From NCBI GenBank assembly GCA_038124025.1, contig JAYPBC010000014.1:1-53569 (forward strand): a stretch of DNA of 53,569 bases, written 5' to 3'. The notes under the pieces are model-generated. The model was not told the origin of the DNA. It saw only the letters and a list, made by a program, of their open reading frames with translations, and did no database searches. Source of the stretch: UBA1275 sp038124025 (GTDB lineage Bacteria; Bacteroidota; Rhodothermia; Balneolales; Balneolaceae). This document shows, one piece after another, positions 25,669 through 33,225 of the stretch. Every line of letters begins with the position of its first letter. Positions within the stretch are counted from its first letter, which is position 1. A program made the position numbers and the translations under genes.

Positions 25669-27393
25669 ATGAGAATATTTTTTTCATACGCTACAATCTT
25701 TATAATTACATCATTTTCACTAGTTGCTCAAAATCCCACAAATAAGGAGTATAACCGGGAATTTAAACTTGTGAATAATATTGTACCTCAATTATTGGTA
25801 GACGATATAAGTATTAGAAATGTCGCAACTGTTCAAGATTATGCCGTTAGAATTGCATACAATAAAGCCAATGAAGAATTTTATTATATGACTACTGGTG
25901 GTAATATCTACAGGGTAGACTTTAATTCTAGGCGCCAATTTTTAATTGCTAATTCAGGAGATTTTGGGATTAATGAGACACAAGGATTTGCAATATCTAT
26001 ATCTGGTGATTTTTTTGTTTCAGGTACAAATAAAGACAGAGATAAAGCAACAAATCAGGGTCGTGTAAGTAGAGGTAGTTATATCGATAATCAACTAGTT
26101 TGGCAAGACGTTCTAACAACAGAAGAGTATCCCCTTAGTAATACTGCATTCGATCATAATTTTAATGGTATAGAATTATCACCAGACCAAAAAACTCTCT
26201 ATGTCAATAGCGGATCCAGAACTGATCACGGTGAAGTACATTCTGTTGATGGCCGTTACCCTAATACAAGAGAAGTAGCTTTGACTGCCAAAGTATTTCA
26301 AGTGCCTGCCGATACTACAGACTTAATATTGCCAAATGATTATGAATTTTTAAAAGCAAATAATTTCATTTATGCAGAAGGGTTACGCAATACTTTTGAT
26401 TTGGCTTTTGACAAAGACGGTAATCTATTTGGAACCGAAAATTCAGGTGATAGAGATGATTCAGAAGAGTTGAACTTACTAAAAGAGGGCAAGCATTATG
26501 GATTTCCATGGCTAATGGGTGGAAATCTTACTCCGATGCAATTTGTGGGATATAATGTTGATGAAGATCCTCATGTAAGTACTAGTTCTACCGCTTATAG
26601 AGGTGGGTTTTTTTACAATGATCCAAATTATCCTTCACCCCCTGATTCTATTGACTTTGTAGAGGGGTTGATAAATATAGGTCCAGACGCGGATCGTAAG
26701 AGAGAGTCTGATGGTAATATTTATGATGCTAGTGATAGTGGTTTAGAAATTCGAACATTCACGTCTCATCGTTCTCCTTTAGGCCTTGTTTTTGATATAA
26801 CTGGTGATCTTGGTGGTGATTACACCAATGACGGCTTCGTTTTAGGTTGGACAGGCTCTGACCATAGTGGATTGTTGTCAAGATTATCAAATCAAGGTAA
26901 AGACATGTTTCACCTTACATTTATACCTGACGAAAATGAGACATTTAAAGTATCAGTAAAGCGAATTGCTAGTGGGTTTAAAAACCCTATAGATGCAGTG
27001 ATAGTTGAAAATAAAATTTACGTAATGGAATACAGTGGGGGGTGGATAAATAATGGGTCAGTAGGCATATATGAGCTTTCATTTCCATCATCATCGTCAA
27101 CAAATTTAGAGTCTGAAAATGCATCACCATCCCGTATAACTCTGCATCAGAATTACCCAAATCCATTTAATCCAACTACCAAAATACAGTATGAATTACC
27201 TATTTCAACTGAAGTTAATTTGTCTATATATAATGGTATTGGACATAAAATATCTGAGCTAGTTAATGGCGAACAAAGAGCTGGGTTTCATTCTGTAAAT
27301 TATGATGCACAAAATAATCCAAGTGGTATATATTATTATAGATTAGAGACTTCATACTCAACTCTGACAAAAAAAATGGTTTTTATAAAGTAA
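25669..27393 (+). CDS. Glucose/sorbosone dehydrogenase-family protein with type IX sorting tail
   Basis: 574 residues: signal peptide (ends SLVAQ), a six-bladed propeller of the glucose/sorbosone dehydrogenase (soluble quinoprotein, PQQ) family, and a sorting tail from about 490. Family hallmarks are GLRNTFDLAFDKDGNLFG followed by GDRDDSEELNLLKEGKHYG, which matches the metal and PQQ-binding blades. HRSPLGLVF is the later blade with the catalytic-type histidine/arginine pair. It would oxidise sugars at C1 to lactones, with PQQ supplied from elsewhere. Tail signature NYPNPFNPTTKIQY, end KKMVFIK. It sits 12 bases after GH16, suggesting oxidation of released sugars at the cell surface, and precedes genes for sugar-acid-like enzymes (SDR, KdgF-like cupin, SDR). 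Confidence 0.87.
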   Translation: MRIFFSYATIFIITSFSLVAQNPTNKEYNREFKLVNNIVPQLLVDDISIRNVATVQDYAVRIAYNKANEEFYYMTTGGNIYRVDFNSRRQFLIANSGDFGINETQGFAISISGDFFVSGTNKDRDKATNQGRVSRGSYIDNQLVWQDVLTTEEYPLSNTAFDHNFNGIELSPDQKTLYVNSGSRTDHGEVHSVDGRYPNTREVALTAKVFQVPADTTDLILPNDYEFLKANNFIYAEGLRNTFDLAFDKDGNLFGTENSGDRDDSEELNLLKEGKHYGFPWLMGGNLTPMQFVGYNVDEDPHVSTSSTAYRGGFFYNDPNYPSPPDSIDFVEGLINIGPDADRKRESDGNIYDASDSGLEIRTFTSHRSPLGLVFDITGDLGGDYTNDGFVLGWTGSDHSGLLSRLSNQGKDMFHLTFIPDENETFKVSVKRIASGFKNPIDAVIVENKIYVMEYSGGWINNGSVGIYELSFPSSSSTNLESENASPSRITLHQNYPNPFNPTTKIQYELPISTEVNLSIYNGIGHKISELVNGEQRAGFHSVNYDAQNNPSGIYYYRLETSYSTLTKKMVFIK

Positions 27394-27494
27394 GTAATGT
27401 GTAAGTAATATGAATAAGCATCATGAACTCCCATTTGGAATGATCTAACTGATAATTATATTTAAATGCTAAGATTTAAAAGCCAAATATATTT

Positions 27495-28142
27495 ATGAAA
27501 GTATTAATTACTGGTTCTACAGGGATGATTGGCGGCGCAATAACAGATCTTTGTATCGCTTCTGAAAAAATATCAAGTATCATTTCTTTGACTAGAAGAG
27601 GCAGTGAAAGAGATAGCGAAAAGCTTACTGAGTTATTTATGGGCAGTAAATGGGACTATAAAGAAATCGAAGAATATCTTAGTGATATTGATATAGTATA
27701 TTATTGTCTTGGTGTATATACTGGGTCCGTTAACAAAGAAATGTTCATTAAACTGACATTAGACTTTCCATTGGAATTAGCACAAGTGTTAATTACTAAA
27801 TCACCAAATTGCCGATTCTGTTTGCTTAGTGGTCAAGGAGCGGATAGAACTGAAGACTCCCAGGTATTATTCGCTAAATATAAGGGCATGATTGAGAATA
27901 AAATTTCAGCTTTGGGATTCAAATCGTTCCACAGTTTTAGACCAGCATATATTTATCCTGTTAATAAAAGGAAAGAGCCAAACATAGCTTATTCTTTTTT
28001 TAGATTAATCTATCCTATTGTGAGTAAAATTTTACCCAATAAGACTATAAAGTCAACCAGACTGGCAAACACAATATTCGAGGTAGGTATTAACGGCCAT
28101 GAGAAGGAAGTATTAGAAAATATTGATATTCTAAGATATTGA
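27495..28142 (+). CDS. Atypical SDR, NAD(P)H-binding (HTATIP2/NmrA-like)
   Basis: 215 residues, cytoplasmic. The Rossmann N-terminus is MKVLITGSTGMIGGAITDLC, with the GxxGxxG dinucleotide motif. CLLSGQGADRTEDSQVLFAKYKG carries a Lys but no clear Tyr-x-x-x-Lys, as in the atypical/NmrA-like SDR group related to oxidoreductase HTATIP2. FRPAYIYP is the usual substrate-side turn. It starts a three-gene plus-strand cluster with the KdgF-like cupin (ATG 38 bases after this stop) and another SDR. The substrate is unknown. Confidence 0.8.
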   Translation: MKVLITGSTGMIGGAITDLCIASEKISSIISLTRRGSERDSEKLTELFMGSKWDYKEIEEYLSDIDIVYYCLGVYTGSVNKEMFIKLTLDFPLELAQVLITKSPNCRFCLLSGQGADRTEDSQVLFAKYKGMIENKISALGFKSFHSFRPAYIYPVNKRKEPNIAYSFFRLIYPIVSKILPNKTIKSTRLANTIFEVGINGHEKEVLENIDILRY

Positions 28143-28180
28143 CGTCCATTGACTTAAATTTAGTTTCAAACCTTACAATC

Positions 28181-28546
28181 ATGAATAAAGTCATTAAAAA
28201 CAGTTGGGGATCAGTTATTGAAGAAGAAGTTAATTCCCAAATGAAGCGTAAAATTATTCATGGGGAAAAACTTATGATTGTGAAAATGAGGTTCAAAGAT
28301 GGATTTATAGTTCCTATGCACTCACATATAAATGAACAAATTACTCAAGTAAATAAGGGGACAATTAGATTTTGGCTTGATAGTGAGGAATCAGATCCGG
28401 TGGACGTAAATGAAGGAGAGTTTATAATTATACCAGGAGGTGTGCCCCACAAGGCTTTGATGATTGGTGAAGTTGAAGAAACTGACACTTGGGCCCCGCC
28501 TAGACAAGATTGGCTCGATGGGACAGATGATTACCTAAAACAATAA
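28181..28546 (+). CDS. KdgF-like cupin protein
   Basis: 121 residues from ATG 28181; a TTG at 28139 that overlaps the previous stop is possible but adds residues outside the domain. The layout resembles KdgF, which opens unsaturated uronates from pectin or alginate: KLMIVKMRFKDGFIVPMHSH followed by NEQI, where H-x-H-x-x-E gives the metal ligands. A second motif is EFIIIPGGVPHKAL, and the protein ends in W-A-P-P-R-Q-D-W-L, close to the PPREDWL seen in KdgF proteins. It stands between two SDR genes and downstream of a sugar dehydrogenase, so sugar-acid handling is plausible. KdgF activity itself is inference. Confidence 0.7.
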   Translation: MNKVIKNSWGSVIEEEVNSQMKRKIIHGEKLMIVKMRFKDGFIVPMHSHINEQITQVNKGTIRFWLDSEESDPVDVNEGEFIIIPGGVPHKALMIGEVEETDTWAPPRQDWLDGTDDYLKQ

Positions 28547-28548
28547 TC

Positions 28549-29313
28549 ATGGATTTTGGCTTACTAAATAAGGGTGCTTTAGTCATGGCATCTAGTAAGG
28601 GATTAGGTAAAGCTGTTGCTTTAGAATTGGCTAAAGAGGGTTGTAATGTGGTAATATGTGGTAGGAATATTGATACTTTAAAAAATTCATCAAAAGAAAT
28701 TTCGTCTAAATCCGGTAGGGAATGTTTCTATGTTCAAGGTGATATCACTATAGAAAATGATAGAAAACGTATTCTTTCTTATTCTAAATCAAAAATTGAA
28801 TCAATTGATATTTTAGTAACAAATTCAGGTGGCCCGAAACCTGGTAATTTTGATGATCATGATAATGTAGATTGGAGTGATGCCTATAATTTATTAATTG
28901 AAAGTACCATTAGTATGATTAGAGGTGTCTTGCCAGGCATGAAAGAAAGAAGCTGGGGCAGAATAATTACCATAACATCGCAGGCAGTAAAGCAACCGGT
29001 TGAAGGACTAATTTTATCAAATTCAATTCGAACTGCGATACTTGGATTGGTTAAAACGCTATCTATTGAATTGGGTAAATACAACATTACAGTGAATAAT
29101 GTATTACCGGGTTACACACTAACAGATCGATTGAAGAATCTTATTAAACAAAGAGGGACGTCCTTAGAGAATATCTCAGTTGATGTACCATTGAAAAGAG
29201 TTGGTTTACCAAATGAATTTGCAGCAGCAGTCGCATTTCTAGCAAGTGAAAAAGCAAGCTATATCACAGGGGTATCATTACCAATTGATGGCGGTTGGAT
29301 AAAAGGTATTTAA
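28549..29313 (+). CDS. Short-chain dehydrogenase-like protein lacking the YxxxK motif
   Basis: 254 residues with the classical SDR layout: ASSKGLGKAVALELA in the cofactor turn, NSGGP in place of NNAG, GRIITITSQAV with the active-site serine, and the C-terminal ASEKASYITGVSLPIDGGW. The catalytic Tyr-x-x-x-Lys is missing: the segment reads GLILSNSIRTAIL, putting Leu and Ile at the Tyr and Lys positions. This matches a known subgroup of 3-oxoacyl-ACP-reductase-like SDRs with imperfect tetrads (cd05344 type), so it may use different chemistry. It begins two bases after the cupin stop, so the two are surely co-transcribed. A hairpin follows its stop. Confidence 0.85.
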   Translation: MDFGLLNKGALVMASSKGLGKAVALELAKEGCNVVICGRNIDTLKNSSKEISSKSGRECFYVQGDITIENDRKRILSYSKSKIESIDILVTNSGGPKPGNFDDHDNVDWSDAYNLLIESTISMIRGVLPGMKERSWGRIITITSQAVKQPVEGLILSNSIRTAILGLVKTLSIELGKYNITVNNVLPGYTLTDRLKNLIKQRGTSLENISVDVPLKRVGLPNEFAAAVAFLASEKASYITGVSLPIDGGWIKGI

Positions 29314-29335
29314 ATCATTATATGATTATTAATAA

Positions 29336-29365
29336 TGATAACTGATAATTACTTTTCAGTTATCA
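29336..29365. terminator. Hairpin between convergent genes
   Basis: TGATAACTGA and TCAGTTATCA form a perfect 10-base inverted repeat with a 10-base loop, 22 bases after the SDR stop. The right arm overlaps the last codons of the convergent small membrane gene. No long T-run follows, so this may be a bidirectional terminator or an mRNA 3'-end stabiliser. Confidence 0.5.
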
Positions 29366-29537
29366 AACTGTAGATCCCATAACCTGTAACTGCAGCTCCA
29401 ACGTAAAGTATACCCTTCAGAATAATTTGAATCTGAAGGTAGAATGGCATCATGTTACTTATTGTTGAGCTGGTTGATATTACTGAGATAAGTGCACAAA
29501 GAATCCCAGTAAAGATATATCTATATCCCTTTTTCAT
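29349..29537 (-). CDS. Small two-helix membrane protein
   Basis: 62 residues from ATG 29537 (MKKGYRYIF), preferred over an earlier frame-open ATG at 29576 inside the preceding gene. Two hydrophobic segments (YIFTGILCALISVI and IILKGILYVGAAVTGYGI) with a short loop between suggest a small inner-membrane protein. It overlaps the upstream small membrane gene by 17 bases, which indicates translational coupling. No family recognised. Confidence 0.55.
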   Translation of the reverse strand: MKKGYRYIFTGILCALISVISTSSTISNMMPFYLQIQIILKGILYVGAAVTGYGIYSLITEK

Positions 29538-29709
29538 TTTTTTTCGATTTAATAATTTGATAAATGCCAGCTGCAAATAGAATAAGTCCAGATAATGAAA
29601 GAGTTGAACTTAACATTCTTGCTGGCTCATCTACTGCTTGCATATAATCTTGTATGCCAGTAATACATACTAAAACTCCAATCAAGAGAACAACTATACC
29701 TTTTACCAT
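29521..29709 (-). CDS. Small two-helix membrane protein, coupled to the next
   Basis: 62 residues: MVKGIVVLLIGVLVCITGIQ is the first transmembrane helix and LSLSGLILFAAGIYQII the second, with a charged tail (KSKKNEKGI). The 3' end overlaps the start of a second 62-residue two-helix protein. The pair may form a hetero-oligomer in the inner membrane, as with other tiny paired membrane proteins. Its start lies 109 bases from the divergent GH26-like gene. Function unknown. Confidence 0.55.
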   Translation of the reverse strand: MVKGIVVLLIGVLVCITGIQDYMQAVDEPARMLSSTLSLSGLILFAAGIYQIIKSKKNEKGI

Positions 29710-29818
29710 AGTTTAAATTGAATTAATCGTTATTTTATTATGACACAATCACTAAGAACTTCTATTAGGTTTAGTTTAATAGATTGATTCTGTTAAAACA
29801 AGAATATAATCAGTCATT

Positions 29819-30886
29819 ATGAAGTCAGCTTCAATTACATTGTACTTAACAATGCTGCTTACTTTACTTTTCATTTCGTGTAAAGAAACGCCAACAAATA
29901 TAGTTCAAAATACTAATTCAGGATTTGTACCAGATGATGGTGAAGCTTTATTCATATTGGGTCAAGCTAATGAACAGCATATGAGGGATTACTTGAGTGA
30001 GGTCAGGAGTACACCATTACCTGCTGGTTTTGCATTTTACACAAGCCTTAGTGGAAGTAAACCATTAGAAGATATGAGTAGATATATAACTTTTATGAGA
30101 GGATACCCTAACACAATGCTTCAACTAGCTATTTGGACTGGTGAAAGGAGATGGGGCAATCCAGGTTATTATCTTGATGAAATTATTGAAGGTAAATATG
30201 ACGAAAATATAATCACACTAGCTAATGCGTGTAAAAGTTTGGACAGACCAATATTTATAAGGTTTGGATATGAATTTGATGGGCAGCATAATGCTTATCC
30301 ACCAGATAAATATAAAGCAGCATATAAACATTTTGTAGATATGATGAGAAGTCAGAATGTAGATAATGTTGCCTATGTTTGGCATTCATGGGGAGTGAGT
30401 CCATATTATGGAACCGAAGATTATCCAGAATATTATCCAGAACTAACTACAGATGTGACTCATGAATTATGGTATCCCGGAGATGATTATGTTGATTGGC
30501 TTGCCGTTTCAATATTTGGCTCTGGATGGGGGAATTTAAATACTAATTCAACCATGGGTTATTTTGTGCAATTTGCAAATGATCATGATAAACCTATCAT
30601 GATAGCTGAATCAGCAGCCATTAAAACTGGAAGTAATAGAGATCCAAATTGGGTTATTCCAACTAACACATGGTTTTCAAATGTGTTTACATTCATTCAT
30701 CAAAATGATGCTGTGAAAGCATTCACATATATAAATGTTGATTGGGAAGCTGATAATTCAACAACAACGTGGGGAGATACGAGGATCCAAAACTCAGTAC
30801 AGAGTGCCCAAGATTATTGGGCAAGGTATATTGGAACCCTAATTCATGCGGATGAGAATCTTTTCGATAAACTTGGTTATAAGTAA
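29819..30886 (+). CDS. GH26-like glycoside hydrolase lipoprotein
   Basis: 355 residues with a lipoprotein signal (LFISC, C21). A (beta/alpha)8 clan A glycosidase with the acid/base E152 in FIRFGYEFDGQHN and the nucleophile E264 in PIMIAESAAI, 112 residues apart, as in GH26 beta-mannanases and related endoglucanases/xylanases. WHSWG and YPGDDYVDWLAVSIFG are the usual barrel strands. The WHE-type motif is replaced by GYE, so the substrate may not be mannan. Lipid anchoring without a sorting tail places it on the cell surface or in the periplasm. It is downstream of the divergent small membrane genes and followed by the Cys-rich mini-gene on the opposite strand. Confidence 0.8.
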   Translation: MKSASITLYLTMLLTLLFISCKETPTNIVQNTNSGFVPDDGEALFILGQANEQHMRDYLSEVRSTPLPAGFAFYTSLSGSKPLEDMSRYITFMRGYPNTMLQLAIWTGERRWGNPGYYLDEIIEGKYDENIITLANACKSLDRPIFIRFGYEFDGQHNAYPPDKYKAAYKHFVDMMRSQNVDNVAYVWHSWGVSPYYGTEDYPEYYPELTTDVTHELWYPGDDYVDWLAVSIFGSGWGNLNTNSTMGYFVQFANDHDKPIMIAESAAIKTGSNRDPNWVIPTNTWFSNVFTFIHQNDAVKAFTYINVDWEADNSTTTWGDTRIQNSVQSAQDYWARYIGTLIHADENLFDKLGYK

Positions 30887-30899
30887 CTAGATTTACAAA

Positions 30900-30971
30900 C
30901 TAGCAACACTCACAACTGTTGCACTTGCACTCATTTTTGCAATTGCATTGTATACATTCACAATTTTTCAT
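30900..30971 (-). CDS. Candidate 23-residue Cys-rich metallothionein-like peptide
   Basis: A small frame on the minus strand of the 166-base gap between the GH26-like and DUF6174 genes: ATG at 30971, TAG at 30900. It encodes 23 residues starting MKNCECIQCN, with nine cysteines at 4, 6, 9, 11, 15, 17, 20, 22 and 23. These make four C-x-C pairs plus a terminal C-C. The only clearly hydrophobic residue besides the initiator is I7; the others are K, N, E, Q and S. Spacing is nearly symmetrical around residues 12-14. Cysteines use both TGC and TGT, which argues against a simple DNA repeat. The C-x-C style and length resemble the short copper metallothionein of Neurospora. No strong ribosome site is seen, and a terminator or repeat role for the DNA remains possible (TGCAATTGCA is palindromic). 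Metal binding is inferred. Confidence 0.5.
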   Translation of the reverse strand: MKNCECIQCNCKNECKCNSCECC

Positions 30972-31052
30972 AATCTACACACTTTGGTTTAGTTGTAAAA
31001 AATAAGAATTATGAGTTTTAAAACAAATTGAATGAACAAAACAATGTTTTGA

Positions 31053-31613
31053 ATGGTATTAATGCATCAATCATATCTAGTGAAGAATTTATTTTTGAAA
31101 ATAATCTCCAATTGTGTGGCTATTTTTTTACTACTTGTAGGGTGTAATACAATAAATAGTAATGAGGAATCAGAGTCTACTGAAACATTTATTGATGAAA
31201 GAGTTCAATTGAATGCCAATAAATGGAATAGAATCAAACCTAATGACTTTGATTACATCTTTCAAAGAGAGTGTTATTGTATTACTGAGTATACTTTACC
31301 CGTTTATTTAAGTGTAAGAAATGGTAGAATCGTTAAAGCTTATCATCAAGGAAAACTTGCCTCAGATGGAAATGGTGGTTATATCTGGACAGTTAATCGA
31401 AGAACATATACAGAGGAAGAGTATGAACAGTTTAAAATAGAGAGACTTTTCAAAACTACTAATGATGGTTTGAATCAAAATCCTGAAAATTATTCTTTGG
31501 CATTTGATGACTCTCTAGGCTATCCAATAGATATATTCTTTGATTTTAATTTAAATATTGCTGATGATGAAATTCGATATAAAATTTCCAATTTTACTTT
31601 GGTAGATAATTAA
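31053..31613 (+). CDS. DUF6174 lipoprotein
   Basis: 186 residues (ATGs at 31053 and 31062 both possible) with a lipoprotein signal (LLLVGC). The mature part matches the DUF6174 pattern: WNRIKPNDFDYIFQRECYC, then PVYLSVRNGRIVKAYH and SLGYPIDIFFDFNLNIADDE. The FxxxCxC segment, here RECYCI, and the closing DEIRYKISNF strand are characteristic. Members are secreted or lipid-anchored proteins of unknown function found in marine bacteria. It is divergent from the Cys-rich mini-gene across 81 bases and convergent with the CotH gene (22 bases apart). Confidence 0.75.
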   Translation: MVLMHQSYLVKNLFLKIISNCVAIFLLLVGCNTINSNEESESTETFIDERVQLNANKWNRIKPNDFDYIFQRECYCITEYTLPVYLSVRNGRIVKAYHQGKLASDGNGGYIWTVNRRTYTEEEYEQFKIERLFKTTNDGLNQNPENYSLAFDDSLGYPIDIFFDFNLNIADDEIRYKISNFTLVDN

Positions 31614-31635
31614 TTTGAAGTGTGTTCTGCAGATA

Positions 31636-32997
31636 TTATTGGAGTGATAATCTTATCGAATCAATAAGAAAATTTAAATTCAACATCCATTCTTCATAAC
31701 TAGGCTCAGCACTTCCATATAATGAATTTGCATCAATAACAGCATCTTTTATTTGATCTGTCCATTTATTTAATAATGAAACGATATAGTCGTTATTGAA
31801 AAGTTCATTTTGAAAATCATTATCTAGAGCGTAAAAATGATCTTTATATTGAATGAAAGCTCCGATAATCTTATCACATGCGGCTGATTTTTGAAGGAGT
31901 CCAAAAGAGCCGAATGGGAAACCATTGCAATCATTTGTTATTTCGTACCATTTGTCTTTGATTGGTGTTACAGGATTTATGTTTTTGTTGAGATTTTCGA
32001 AGCTATTATCAAGATCCCATGGAATTAATTGGATTTTGTTATTTGAAGGATTTTCATACCAATAGTAGTTATGACTTTCGTAAATATCACCTCCTTGGTG
32101 ATAAAAATGTAAGAATCCATCGTCATGTGCTATCCTTCTATCTACAACCAAAGTCTTTAAAAAAATATCTTTATCTATCCAGCTCTCAACAAGCTCATTT
32201 ATCGCAGAATTATTTGATTCAGATAATGCTTCAGAAAAAGTTAATATCTTTGAGACGTCCGATACTTCTTCGTTTGTTTTAAGTGCATTTTTAAAATTAA
32301 TTTCTTCTTGTTTTGAGCCATTTGATTTGATTGGCCAAACTTCTTTGTATAGGTTACCACCAGCATCATCAAAATGCTGATTAGTAAAAGGTCCGTCAAT
32401 GTTTTCAGTATTAGCATAAACCCCACTAAATACGTCATTTATATAAACGAGAGCATGGTTGGATCGTGGTGCAATAACTCCAAATTTTCTGTACATGTAA
32501 TAACCTAATCTTTCTCTCATCTTTGAAGGATCAAGGTTTTGTGAATGTAATTGAAGTTTTTTTAACCCATAAAATTGTTTTTCCTCATTGAAATTGAATT
32601 TTATTTTCATTGACAACTTTGGACACGTCTTATATCCACTTGGATTTGTCCAGTCATTATCAGATAAACAACCTACCCAAGCGCCAATTGATCCCTTATA
32701 TCTAATGCCAACATTTTTAACAACTTTATTTTCAAATACAAGATGAGCGTTGACATATTTTTCTAGTGCTGGGTCACTATTTATTTCTTCAAGATTATCT
32801 GAGTCAATAAATATTTCAAACTTATGTAGCTTGTCCTGATCATAAATGTATTCTGATGAGTGAGAATCGAGATATTCATACTCATCTAATGATGCTACTC
32901 TTTTATCAGAACTTTGTATCTCATTATATGCTCTAAATAAGTCGCATGAAAATAAAGTAAAGCTGAATATTAAAAAAAATAGGAAGGCTATACGCAT
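31636..32997 (-). CDS. CotH-kinase-family lipoprotein
   Basis: 453 residues with a lipoprotein signal (TLFSC). The CotH fold of atypical secreted kinases is shown by KNVGIRYKGSIGAWVG, LQLHSQNLDPSKMRERLGYY, NDVFSGVYANTENID and the metal-binding LIPWDLDNSFENL. Proteins of this family phosphorylate secreted proteins on serine (as with spore CotB) or occur in surface proteins of many bacteria. Substrates here could be the extracellular tail-bearing enzymes nearby, but that is speculation. It is divergent from icmF; the 228-base spacer holds two palindromes. Confidence 0.88.
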   Translation of the reverse strand: MRIAFLFFLIFSFTLFSCDLFRAYNEIQSSDKRVASLDEYEYLDSHSSEYIYDQDKLHKFEIFIDSDNLEEINSDPALEKYVNAHLVFENKVVKNVGIRYKGSIGAWVGCLSDNDWTNPSGYKTCPKLSMKIKFNFNEEKQFYGLKKLQLHSQNLDPSKMRERLGYYMYRKFGVIAPRSNHALVYINDVFSGVYANTENIDGPFTNQHFDDAGGNLYKEVWPIKSNGSKQEEINFKNALKTNEEVSDVSKILTFSEALSESNNSAINELVESWIDKDIFLKTLVVDRRIAHDDGFLHFYHQGGDIYESHNYYWYENPSNNKIQLIPWDLDNSFENLNKNINPVTPIKDKWYEITNDCNGFPFGSFGLLQKSAACDKIIGAFIQYKDHFYALDNDFQNELFNNDYIVSLLNKWTDQIKDAVIDANSLYGSAEPSYEEWMLNLNFLIDSIRLSLQ

Positions 32998-33106
32998 GTG
33001 GTGTTATTAAATAGCACTGTATCTATCAATGTAAGATATTAGAATAATCTTAGTATTCAATTACCCTTTAAATAATCAGTTCATTTATTCCTATAAGTAC
33101 TATTGT

Positions 33107-33114
33107 AAGCGCTT
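33107..33114. promoter_or_regulatory. LacI-type half operator upstream of icmF
   Basis: TGTAAGCGCTTTTT is centred on the palindrome AAGCGCTT (33107-33114) and resembles LacI/CcpA-family operators (TGTAAGCGCTTACA) in the left half only. It lies 112 bases upstream of the icmF ATG and 110 from the divergent CotH start. No LacI gene is present in the window. Confidence 0.25.
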
Positions 33115-33166
33115 TTTTATATATTATAAGCCATTTACTAGTGATTTTATAACACTACTATTCTGA

Positions 33167-33181
33167 AGTATAATTTATACT
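33167..33181. promoter_or_regulatory. 15-base palindrome upstream of icmF
   Basis: AGTATAATTTATACT is a perfect odd-centred palindrome, ending 44 bases before the icmF ATG. Its A+T-only centre could overlap a promoter. A repressor site or a chance AT palindrome are both possible. Confidence 0.25.
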
Positions 33182-33225
33182 ATATACTTGAAAATTATAT
33201 CAATTAATATCACTTCTTTACCCAA

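Noticed and set aside
33000..33225. Cobalamin riboswitch upstream of the B12-dependent icmF
   Set aside because: No B12-box (GCCACTG-like) core or extended stem is seen; the region is AT-rich with only small palindromes.
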